DNA of 32,277 nt, taken from a virus. The position numbers and the translations under genes were made by a program. Each line of letters begins with the position of its first letter. Within the stretch, counting starts at the first letter, position 1. Of this stretch, positions 1 through 7,200 are shown piece after piece. The stretch is taken from positions 1 to 32,277 of IMG/VR virus record IMGVR_UViG_3300042380_000300; one strand, 5' to 3'. The notes beneath the pieces are model-generated. The model made no database searches. It was given only the letters and a program-made list of their open reading frames with translations, and was not told the DNA's origin.

Positions 1-39
1 CGCAGCGCCTGGCTGGTTTTTGATTATTTCTTCTGACAT
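1..39 (-). CDS. start of a gene after the protease-scaffold; probably major capsid protein (partial)
   Basis: Only the first 13 codons are in the window, reading MSEEIIKNQPGAA. The ATG at 39-37 follows a near-perfect Shine-Dalgarno site, AGGAGGTGA, at 47-55 with a suitable 7-base gap, so the start is secure and translation should be strong. It lies 23 bases after the stop of the protease-scaffold gene. In tailed phages the gene right after portal and protease/scaffold is usually the major capsid protein, and the strong ribosome site fits a highly expressed product. That identity comes from position only, because 13 residues carry no family signal. Confidence 0.6.
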   Translation of the reverse strand, partial: MSEEIIKNQPGAA

Positions 40-46
40 ATTGTCA

Positions 47-55
47 CCTCCTAGT
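47..55 (-). promoter_or_regulatory. strong Shine-Dalgarno site of the downstream (probable capsid) gene
   Basis: Minus-strand AGGAGGTGA, one of the two best matches to the anti-SD sequence in the window, seven bases before the ATG at 39. Confidence 0.8.
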
Positions 56-62
56 GATTTGT

Positions 63-641
63 TCATTTGAATAGATCGGCTGTTTTGAGGAAACTACCGC
101 CCCATAGGGATTTTTCAACCGTTTCAGGTTGATTCTGAAAGATATCGCCGATATCTCCAGACTTTCGGAATGCGGTGTCTGCTTCCACAGCGTCTACTCG
201 TTTTCCAAATTCATTAAACTCATTTGATACTGCTGCAATATCTTTTGCAACTGCTGCAAATGAATCCTTTACTGTATCAACATCGACCTTTGAAGACTTA
301 AGAAGTTCTACTTCTGCTTGCAAAGACTTTACTGTTGACACTAGATCGCTAAAGGCTGATTCTAGAGTATTTTTCATTTCAGTAACTGCTTCTGCAATTA
401 CCTCTTCTGACTTAGATACTTCTACAACTGCTTCTGTTACTGCCTCGACTGCTTCAGCATCTTCTGCTTTTACAATCTCTTCTGCTACAACTTCATCAGT
501 CTTGACAACATCTGCTGTCTCAACCTCTTCTGCCTTAGCAACTTCCTCAGTAACTTCTGCAACTGATGCATCTGCCTCTGGAGCGACCACAACATCTTCA
601 ACTACATCTGTCTTTTCAACTTGTGTTTTTGATTTTGTCAT
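63..641 (-). CDS. nested in-frame scaffold protein (internal start of the protease gene)
   Basis: 192 residues beginning MTKSKTQVEK at the ATG 641-639, in frame with the protease gene and sharing its stop. The support is an AAGGAGGT Shine-Dalgarno site at 649-656 with a seven-base gap, much better than the start region of the full gene. The product is acidic with long heptad-like stretches and lacks the protease residues. Lambda C/Nu3 is the known precedent for a protease whose C-terminal part is also made separately as scaffold. The existence of the second product is inferred from the ribosome site. Confidence 0.65.
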   Translation of the reverse strand: MTKSKTQVEKTDVVEDVVVAPEADASVAEVTEEVAKAEEVETADVVKTDEVVAEEIVKAEDAEAVEAVTEAVVEVSKSEEVIAEAVTEMKNTLESAFSDLVSTVKSLQAEVELLKSSKVDVDTVKDSFAAVAKDIAAVSNEFNEFGKRVDAVEADTAFRKSGDIGDIFQNQPETVEKSLWGGSFLKTADLFK

Positions 642-1400
642 AGGTTGTACCTCCTTGTTAATCTTAGAAGTATTAATGCCTTTAGCACTATCAACTAAGA
701 ATTTTATCATGTCTGTCTTTTCATTATCTGTTTTTTCAACGAAACCTATATTTTCCATTTGCTCACCAGTAGTTGGGCTTACCTCTGACTCATTTTCTGA
801 AACCATTACAAGTCCTGATTCCTTATCATAAAAAACATTCTCTAAAACTGTTTCGTCACCCTTAATAACATTTACTCCGTCAACCTTTTCAACAGATACA
901 ATGTTTGCAAATTGATTTGCTGGAGAATCTACAAGACTCAACTCAATCAAATCATATTGCTTAATAATTCTAATTGCCTTGTCTGACTTCTCGTCAAACC
1001 CTTCATCCCACTTGTTCATACGTCCACCAATAGAAAAACCAGTTAGTGTTCCATCTAGAACTTTTTCCCAAGTATCTTGTGCACCCTTTGAAACATATGC
1101 TGATACGAATACACCGTTATAAAACTTCTTTGAGTCTGGATCAAAATACTTATCTGCTTTGAATGAGACCATCTTGCCTACTGCTAATGGCTGATGCATT
1201 TCTCTAATGTTCCCTCGGAATTTTGCAAACGCATCCATTGATGCTTCTGCTGTTACAATGTCATCTTGCTTGTCAACATTGTCTAAAGATGCAAAACCTG
1301 AAACGATTCTACGCTCCTTGTCCACCTTAGTAAGTGGCATGGAAAGACGTAAATTTTCCCCATCTGAGTTCCAATGGGCCTTGGATATATTGCTCACCAT
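63..1400 (-). CDS. prohead serine protease fused to a scaffold-like region
   Basis: 445 residues. Residues about 15-175 resemble the phage prohead protease group (S78/XkdF-like): an early SGFASLDNVDKQDDIVT segment, the likely catalytic His in REMHQPLAVGK (about residue 69), the likely catalytic Ser in LTGFSIGGR (about 123), and the conserved ELSLVDSPANQ strand. Such enzymes process scaffold and capsid during head maturation. Residues 254-445 are acidic, rich in Glu, Val and Ala, with a probable coiled coil around 340-410, as in scaffolds. A perfect internal Shine-Dalgarno site and in-frame ATG (codon 254) suggest the scaffold part is also made alone. The gene follows the portal and precedes the probable capsid gene. 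The ATG at 1400 has a GGAGGG site nine bases upstream. A TATAAT box overlaps this leader and would instead place a leaderless start near the GTG at codon 2, so the exact N-terminus is uncertain by one residue. Confidence 0.85.
   Translation of the reverse strand: MVSNISKAHWNSDGENLRLSMPLTKVDKERRIVSGFASLDNVDKQDDIVTAEASMDAFAKFRGNIREMHQPLAVGKMVSFKADKYFDPDSKKFYNGVFVSAYVSKGAQDTWEKVLDGTLTGFSIGGRMNKWDEGFDEKSDKAIRIIKQYDLIELSLVDSPANQFANIVSVEKVDGVNVIKGDETVLENVFYDKESGLVMVSENESEVSPTTGEQMENIGFVEKTDNEKTDMIKFLVDSAKGINTSKINKEVQPMTKSKTQVEKTDVVEDVVVAPEADASVAEVTEEVAKAEEVETADVVKTDEVVAEEIVKAEDAEAVEAVTEAVVEVSKSEEVIAEAVTEMKNTLESAFSDLVSTVKSLQAEVELLKSSKVDVDTVKDSFAAVAKDIAAVSNEFNEFGKRVDAVEADTAFRKSGDIGDIFQNQPETVEKSLWGGSFLKTADLFK
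649..656 (-). promoter_or_regulatory. internal Shine-Dalgarno site for the nested scaffold
   Basis: Minus-strand AAGGAGGT within the protease coding sequence, seven bases before an in-frame ATG (641). A full eight-base match inside a gene at the domain boundary is unlikely to be chance. Confidence 0.75.
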
Positions 1401-1403
1401 TAT

Positions 1404-1409
1404 ATTATA
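1404..1409 (-). promoter_or_regulatory. -10-like TATAAT before the protease-scaffold gene
   Basis: TATAAT lies three bases before the ATG and six bases before the GTG of codon 2. It lacks the TGn extension seen at the other promoters of this window (here GGG), so it is weaker evidence. Initiation from it would give a leaderless message starting near the GTG. The 52-base gap it sits in (1401-1452) holds nothing else recognisable. Confidence 0.4.
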
Positions 1410-1452
1410 CCCTCCATTTTATATAAGTATCACATTGTGGACAAATTGGACA

Positions 1453-3045
1453 TTAAGGAGTTTTTCTTCCTTCACCCTTTGGGTTTCGTCCAGCGACAGT
1501 CGATGAACTGTCAGAATTATTATTTGTTCTTTCGGCGTCTCTTGCTCTTGTCGTGGTTGCCTCTGCTGCTGCTTCTGGCTTAAGGTCTAGGACCTCATCT
1601 CCACCGTCTCTCTGTGGCATATCCAAAACAACTCTTGCTTCATTAGGAGTCATGATCTGATTCTTAACGTAACGCTCAAGAATTTGAGACTGGGCAATCT
1701 CATCTGTCAGTGTCAACTCGTTAAATACAAACTCAATGATATCTGTCTTTTCACGAATAATCTTGTTGATCATTTTTTCAAGTTGTCTCTGTGCTGGTCT
1801 TGCAACCTGCTCCTTAAAGGTACGATCCTGTGCAAGTGCTGCTGCTATAGATCCAGAATCGCCACCTCCAAGTTTAGACAGTGGTACCTGATGTGCTACT
1901 AGGATGTCATCACGGTTTTGCTTACGATACTCTTTAAATGAGCCGTCCTGTATACCGTCTTCGATGGGCTCCATCTTGAATTCGACTTTGTTATTTTCGC
2001 TATCACCTGGAAGTGGAATATATAGCGTTCTGTGTGACTGCCCTCTGAGATTTGTCTGCAAGAATCGGAACATCTTATCTTCTGCATCTCCAGAAAGTTT
2101 TGCACCCTTTAGTGTTACAACGTAGCGTGGGACTGCCTTGTTTGCAAAGTAGTCAATATTGTATTGTGAAGCAAGTGAGTCTCCGTGTAGTGAGTTGATA
2201 GCCGACATGATGTCTGGCACTCCGTAGAATGTGTTGAGAGGTGAGTACTGCTTAAAGTGAATAATCTCGTTTGGTCTAGCATCTGTTGTTAGTGGGTTTT
2301 GATTCTTTGCACCAAAGTTGCGGAAGTAGACAATCTTATTTCCAATGATCTGAACATATCCATCCTTTAGTCTTCTAACTCGCATTGTTGTCGCTGGGAT
2401 ATGCCCAACATAACCAATCTCTCCACGAGTTGTTCTACCAATTTCAAGATAACCATTTCCAGTTGACTGTAGGTCTGTGTAAACCTTTTCCATTGTGGCT
2501 GTAAATGAGTCATCGTCATTAAGTGACTCTAGCCAGTCTCTTGCTTCAATCTTTGTTCTTTCAATTCTTTTTCTTGCTTTCTGTGTTGCACTGTTATCTT
2601 CTGAAGACTCAAGTCTCATCATTGTTCTTTGAGAAACCTTAAACTCATAACCTAATCCAACAATGTTTTCTACCTTGGCATCAATTGCTGCGTGGTTTGC
2701 AAATGAAGTGTCATAGTAGTTTGCTAATTCATAAAGGTTCCATGGTGGAGTAATAACATCAAACATTCCATAGCCATTTACATATACTAACCCTGGGTTT
2801 ATCTCTTTTGACTGTGCTCCATCAATACCGCTTTTTCCAGCAAGTGCTGCAGTCGTATATTGTGTTGTTGGCTCAACCATCTTGGTTGCAGATCTGCTAA
2901 TGCGTCTTTTAAAGTTTGCTTCTAGTCCATCAAGAGATTTTAATGTTTCCCAGTTACCATTGAATGGATCTGACTTTGAGAATGTGTCATCCTTCTTTAT
3001 TGCATCATCAATTCTTGCGTGGATTTCATAATCGTTGTCTTCCAT
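1453..3045 (-). CDS. phage portal protein
   Basis: 530 residues. It resembles the HK97/PBSX-type portal family, the dodecameric ring at the capsid vertex through which DNA enters and leaves. Family-like segments include NGYGMFDVITPPWNLYELAN, the TGNGYLEIGR strand, a PNEIIHFKQYSPLNTFYGVP segment near the middle, and a long helical part (YRKQNRDDILVAHQVPLSKL) after residue 370. The C-terminal ~60 residues are Ala/Thr/Ser/Arg-rich and probably disordered. The start ATG at 3045 has GAGGAG as ribosome site, inside the last codons of the preceding gene (stop at 3048). Gene order portal, protease-scaffold, capsid is standard. No terminase lies upstream in this window, which is unusual for a head module. 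Confidence 0.92.
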   Translation of the reverse strand: MEDNDYEIHARIDDAIKKDDTFSKSDPFNGNWETLKSLDGLEANFKRRISRSATKMVEPTTQYTTAALAGKSGIDGAQSKEINPGLVYVNGYGMFDVITPPWNLYELANYYDTSFANHAAIDAKVENIVGLGYEFKVSQRTMMRLESSEDNSATQKARKRIERTKIEARDWLESLNDDDSFTATMEKVYTDLQSTGNGYLEIGRTTRGEIGYVGHIPATTMRVRRLKDGYVQIIGNKIVYFRNFGAKNQNPLTTDARPNEIIHFKQYSPLNTFYGVPDIMSAINSLHGDSLASQYNIDYFANKAVPRYVVTLKGAKLSGDAEDKMFRFLQTNLRGQSHRTLYIPLPGDSENNKVEFKMEPIEDGIQDGSFKEYRKQNRDDILVAHQVPLSKLGGGDSGSIAAALAQDRTFKEQVARPAQRQLEKMINKIIREKTDIIEFVFNELTLTDEIAQSQILERYVKNQIMTPNEARVVLDMPQRDGGDEVLDLKPEAAAEATTTRARDAERTNNNSDSSSTVAGRNPKGEGRKTP

Positions 3046-3047
3046 GA

Positions 3048-3434
3048 TTACTCCTCATCCCCATATTTAGCAATAGTGTCCTTGGCTGCTTGTACTGCTC
3101 CAAGGTCATTTAGAGAAGGTATAAGTCCAGCATTTAGTCTGTCAACTTGTTCAGAATATTCTTCTTCAGAAACTCTTGTTAGTCCTGGAACAAACACACA
3201 GGTACCGTCTCCTGGGTCTCCGTAATACATTGCAGTCTTTTTTAGTTCTGCCATTCTAGAGATATCATTTTTGTCTGAAGGTATATTAAGGACTGAGCCA
3301 TTTCCATCAGTAAACCACTTGCCATTTGCCTTCTTGTATACATAAAGACCCCAGTCATAGTTCTTTTCAATGACTTGTCGTCTAACATTTTTTACAATTG
3401 GCTCACCAGTTTTTGGGTTTATTAAAGAATCCAT
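3048..3434 (-). CDS. small conserved-looking phage protein of unknown function
   Basis: 128 residues from the preferred start MDSLINPKTG. No family is recognised. The middle (NYDWGLYVYKKANGKWFTDG) looks like a beta-hairpin, followed by a Gly/Pro loop (YYGDPGDGTCVFVPGLTR) and a helical acidic C-terminus. Position directly before the portal suggests a head-assembly or connector role (inference). An ATG two codons upstream (3440) is possible. The ATG at 3434 is preferred because a TGG-TATACT promoter ends seven bases before it and there is no Shine-Dalgarno site, so it would be the first codon of a leaderless message. The portal ribosome site is within its last codons, so the two are probably translationally coupled. 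Confidence 0.75.
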   Translation of the reverse strand: MDSLINPKTGEPIVKNVRRQVIEKNYDWGLYVYKKANGKWFTDGNGSVLNIPSDKNDISRMAELKKTAMYYGDPGDGTCVFVPGLTRVSEEEYSEQVDRLNAGLIPSLNDLGAVQAAKDTIAKYGDEE

Positions 3435-3441
3435 AACCATA

Positions 3442-3450
3442 AGTATACCA
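3442..3450 (-). promoter_or_regulatory. extended -10 promoter TGG-TATACT, leaderless for the 3434 gene
   Basis: The hexamer TATACT with upstream TGG ends seven bases before the ATG at 3434. The expected transcription start falls on or next to that ATG. No Shine-Dalgarno site is present. This promoter would serve the portal and protease module. Confidence 0.6.
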
Positions 3451-3452
3451 TA

Positions 3453-6400
3453 TCATACTGGATCGACAACGTATTTGACCCAGTTAATATCCGTATACAC
3501 AGAATATCCGTAATCCTTTAACGTTACAGGGGTATCATCTCCAACAATTAACTTATTGGTTCCCGTATAACTCTTGTAAACCTCTGCTGGATTAACTCCA
3601 TAAAAACTCTTTTCTGCTAAAACAAGAACATTCTGCCAGTTAAATGAAGGAGAATCCCAAAATTCCCAGTCTAGGACAGAGCCAGACAAAACCTTAACTC
3701 TAAACCATGGTCTGTCTGAGACGTTCTGAACCTCTTGTAGGTTTGTTGACTGGTAGTATGAAATGCTATTAAATAGCAGTGGCCCTGTCAATCTTATTGC
3801 TCCCTCGAAAGATGAGAATATTAGGCTGTCAGCAAAACTTATACCCAAGAATCCCCACTCTTGAAGAGTTAGAACTGGTTCTTTAACAACCTTCCCATTC
3901 CAATAAAAACCTATGCCATTTTGAACTAAACCAGTCTTTGCATCTATTGCATAAATCTTTGCTCTTCTTCCGCTTGGATCGCTTGCAACCATGTAGAATT
4001 TTAGATATGCCGTTTTACTTTCTATCTCAAATATTTGTGTAGGTGCGTAAGGGAAATAATCTCCATCAAATCTAACGGCCATCTGCATTGCGATTGCTTT
4101 AAAATCATCTGCTCTGCTAGTATTGATTGGAATCAAAAGACCTCTGTTTACTAGTGGGTCATACTTTCCTCTAACCTGTATTCCGCTTGTCTTGGTTAGG
4201 TAAAGGTATGATGATGATCCACTATATATCGAGAATGGGTTTTGCTTTTTAAAGTCATAATATATTCCTGTTTTTGTGTAAGGATAAATAGGAGTTCCAA
4301 ACCTTGTTCCGATTGGACTTGCGTCAGATTCGTTTAATGCTTGTGAGGCATAAGAAAGTTTTTTAATAATAACATTTCCAATATCAGAATCTTTGATGTT
4401 CATGTCAATATGTGTGACAATAGAAAGATCATTAAAGTCTACCCCTGAAGGTGGATAAATGATCATGTTATCTACAACTTCATATTTTGTTGTCATCCAG
4501 TCTGTTCCAGGAACCAGTATGCCATTCCTGGAAGGTCTTTCTGTTTTTGTAAAATAGAACGGTGTTGCGTTTGCTCCTAGTTCAGTGTATTGGAAAGTTA
4601 CATAACTTTTTACAATGGCTCCGTCTGTATCATACCTATAATCTTTTGCTATTTTATTTTTAAGATCTTCGTAATCGTTATACCCAGTAAATAAATAATT
4701 GTCAAGTGACTCATAGGTTCTTTGAACTGGCAGACCATATTCATTTGCAAGTTCTGCGTATGTCCAGTCAACTGGGTCGGTCTCTATTGCAATTGTTTTT
4801 GATGTTACTGGATAGTCTATGTTAAACTGAATAAAATCAAGATCAAAATATTGGTCTCCTCTTTTATCAATAACAGACTCAGCAAAATAAGTTAGTGGGA
4901 TTTGATCTTCCCAGTAGGCATTTGCAGATACTGATAGTTTATAGGTGTCAAAGACCTTATTAGGAGCAAGGGTATAACTTGCAATATGATCAATAAGTGC
5001 GTCTTCATCATCAATAAAAACCCCTCCACCAGATATAGCACCAAGAGCAGTTGAAGTTGGACCTCCAGAAGGTGGCATTGAGGTTGTGTCTATTCCACCA
5101 TCTATACCGACTAACTGATTGTTTTGATATATAGCGAATAGGTCTTCATTCCATATTGGTACGCCTAGTTCATTAAATAATCCCCTGATTTTTTGAAAAT
5201 TGTATTTTGTACAAAAGCCAATCTTATAAATTTTACCAGTGAAAGTTGAAGTGTTGTTCTTTTTTCCACCTGCATACAATCTCAAATCAGATAAAGATCC
5301 AAAGAAGTCTGACGCTTGATCTCCAAATCTTTCAACAAAGGCTGGAATGTTTAATCCAACATCGACTAACTCTCCTGGCTCAGCCACTAATGGTGAGTAT
5401 AGCGTTTGTAAGGTTCCGTTATAATTCATAGAATACGATATTTGATTATTAAGCAACTCTATTGCAAAATAACTATTGCTGTTTTCTTTTTCAATTCTAA
5501 AGAGAGTTTGTGCTTGAGGAGATGACTGTGGTAATCTAAAGCATCCGTAAAAAGCGGACACAGAACTTTTTAAGAAATCAAAATTTTCAAACAAGATATG
5601 CCCAGAAACGGTGTCCCAGGTAGGATTTGGTTTAAATGAAAAAAAGTTTAATGTGTCTGATGACTGTATAGCATTGCAATCTGAAAACAACTCATCCTGT
5701 GTTTTTGAAGACAGAAGAATTTGTGGAAGTGGATTTTTTGATACTGATAAACCTTTGCCCTGAATTAAAGTATTATCGTTAAAGGCTTGCTTCCAAGAAC
5801 CAATTTTGGGATACTGATAGTTAGCAGAATAATTTGCAAAAGCATAATCAATAAAAACAGAAGTTCCGCTATACGATGTGTTAATGTTTTCTGGTATTTC
5901 TACACCCTGACCAAACACAAACTTTCTTTTTGTAACAGCAGTAGGAATAACGTATGGATAAATTGCTACACAATCTATATCAATTGGGAAAACATCTTCA
6001 TGTGCATAAAAGCCTATCCAGTCTTGCTCTTTTCCATTTAAAATCATTTCTGGGAAATCTAATGTGTCAGGATCATAAGTAAAAGATATAACCTCTTGCC
6101 CATTAATTACAAGAGAGGCAACATCTTTTCCAAGTCTTAGGTGTACGAGCATTGGCCTTGTCCATTCGCCAACATAATATGTTTGATACTCGTCGCCTAT
6201 CTTTAATCCAATTGAAGGACCATCAACATAGATTCCATCATCAGATGCTATGGGGCCAATGATTCGTTTTCTGTCATTTGTATATGCGTTAACTCTGAGC
6301 CAAGTTTCTAAAGTATACTCTTTAAATTTTCCAGACTCATTTAAAAATCCTAATCCAGGAATTATGATTGATGGGTTTATTCCATTTGGATACAGTGCCG

Positions 6401-7175
6401 TTAAACTAGATGTTCCATAAACAATTGGAATTCCTAGATTTTTTGCTTTAAGCATCTTGTCAGAAACTAAATAATATCCATTAAGTTCTTGCAGACCATA
6501 ACATTTTGCAACAACACCTTTTTGTGGAGCAATTGCGATTGTTGATGGAATGTCTATTGGTGTTACCCCAAGAGATGTGGAAGAAAACTCTTCTGACCAT
6601 TGTCCGAAGGTTATTCCGTTTACTAAAAATGCATCCTCTATACCTGAGCCTCCAATAAAGTTAATCTTAAAGACTAGTTGAATCTGTGCATCCTCTGGAG
6701 GTATATCAAATGTTTCTGACACAAAAACCCAGTTGTTGTTGATTATGGTGTCATAGTTTTTTAAGTGTGTGATTATCTCTGCGCTAGTTGGATCTTCATA
6801 CCTGTACCCAATTTCAAAACCAGCAATGTAGGTGCTTTCAGAATAGAAATATGCTCCAACACAAAATGTTTTTAGATAGGCATTAAGTTCGTTAAGATTC
6901 ATGATCTCGTCGCTTATTGCAACAATAGATGCAGACTCACTAGATGTTGGAGTAGCAACGATTCTATGAACATAACTATCAATAAATGGTTCATCTACTG
7001 ACTGTGGATATATAGATACAGTTCCACCCGTTACCGTCCACTTTATACCGTTAGAGAGATCTCTCTGGGCCTCTGAAATTAAAGAAACATAGTCTGCGTT
7101 ATCATCCAAAGCCCATAGGCCAGTCGGATGCTCAGCAAAGGCTTTTTCGGCATATAGGTTTGATGGAGTAGACAT
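3453..7175 (-). CDS. large virion protein with LamG/concanavalin-like repeats
   Basis: 1240 residues, by far the largest product here. It starts NLYAEKAFAEHPTGLWALDD, a pattern typical of LamG-type jelly-roll domains in phage minor tail or fibre proteins. Further beta-sandwich segments recur: EYTLETWLRVNAYTNDR with IGFYAHEDVFPIDIDCVAIY (around 280-410), FFGSLSDLRLYAGG with TGKIYKIGFC (around 620-655), and a third around 1040-1180 (MAVRFDGDYFPYAP, SFEGAIRLTGPLLFNSISYY). LamG folds bind glycans or proteins, so a host-surface role is plausible, but no enzymatic motif is seen. No signal peptide or transmembrane segment is evident. It sits between the ribonucleotide reductase and the portal module and lacks a Shine-Dalgarno site. 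A TGG-TAAAAT box ends nine bases before the ATG. Confidence 0.75.
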   Translation of the reverse strand: MSTPSNLYAEKAFAEHPTGLWALDDNADYVSLISEAQRDLSNGIKWTVTGGTVSIYPQSVDEPFIDSYVHRIVATPTSSESASIVAISDEIMNLNELNAYLKTFCVGAYFYSESTYIAGFEIGYRYEDPTSAEIITHLKNYDTIINNNWVFVSETFDIPPEDAQIQLVFKINFIGGSGIEDAFLVNGITFGQWSEEFSSTSLGVTPIDIPSTIAIAPQKGVVAKCYGLQELNGYYLVSDKMLKAKNLGIPIVYGTSSLTALYPNGINPSIIIPGLGFLNESGKFKEYTLETWLRVNAYTNDRKRIIGPIASDDGIYVDGPSIGLKIGDEYQTYYVGEWTRPMLVHLRLGKDVASLVINGQEVISFTYDPDTLDFPEMILNGKEQDWIGFYAHEDVFPIDIDCVAIYPYVIPTAVTKRKFVFGQGVEIPENINTSYSGTSVFIDYAFANYSANYQYPKIGSWKQAFNDNTLIQGKGLSVSKNPLPQILLSSKTQDELFSDCNAIQSSDTLNFFSFKPNPTWDTVSGHILFENFDFLKSSVSAFYGCFRLPQSSPQAQTLFRIEKENSNSYFAIELLNNQISYSMNYNGTLQTLYSPLVAEPGELVDVGLNIPAFVERFGDQASDFFGSLSDLRLYAGGKKNNTSTFTGKIYKIGFCTKYNFQKIRGLFNELGVPIWNEDLFAIYQNNQLVGIDGGIDTTSMPPSGGPTSTALGAISGGGVFIDDEDALIDHIASYTLAPNKVFDTYKLSVSANAYWEDQIPLTYFAESVIDKRGDQYFDLDFIQFNIDYPVTSKTIAIETDPVDWTYAELANEYGLPVQRTYESLDNYLFTGYNDYEDLKNKIAKDYRYDTDGAIVKSYVTFQYTELGANATPFYFTKTERPSRNGILVPGTDWMTTKYEVVDNMIIYPPSGVDFNDLSIVTHIDMNIKDSDIGNVIIKKLSYASQALNESDASPIGTRFGTPIYPYTKTGIYYDFKKQNPFSIYSGSSSYLYLTKTSGIQVRGKYDPLVNRGLLIPINTSRADDFKAIAMQMAVRFDGDYFPYAPTQIFEIESKTAYLKFYMVASDPSGRRAKIYAIDAKTGLVQNGIGFYWNGKVVKEPVLTLQEWGFLGISFADSLIFSSFEGAIRLTGPLLFNSISYYQSTNLQEVQNVSDRPWFRVKVLSGSVLDWEFWDSPSFNWQNVLVLAEKSFYGVNPAEVYKSYTGTNKLIVGDDTPVTLKDYGYSVYTDINWVKYVVDPV

Positions 7176-7184
7176 TATGAGTCT

Positions 7185-7193
7185 ATTTTACCA
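7185..7193 (-). promoter_or_regulatory. extended -10 promoter TGG-TAAAAT before the large virion gene
   Basis: TAAAAT preceded by TGG, nine bases from the ATG at 7175, in the 25-base gap after the reductase gene. No ribosome site lies between, so a leader of about 0-3 bases is predicted. Confidence 0.5.
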
Positions 7194-7200
7194 CAGAAGA

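Noticed and set aside
175-831. Plus-strand open frame opposite the scaffold region (Ser/Thr-rich)
   Set aside because: It is a shadow of the Glu/Val/Ala-rich scaffold codons and has no ribosome site or promoter.
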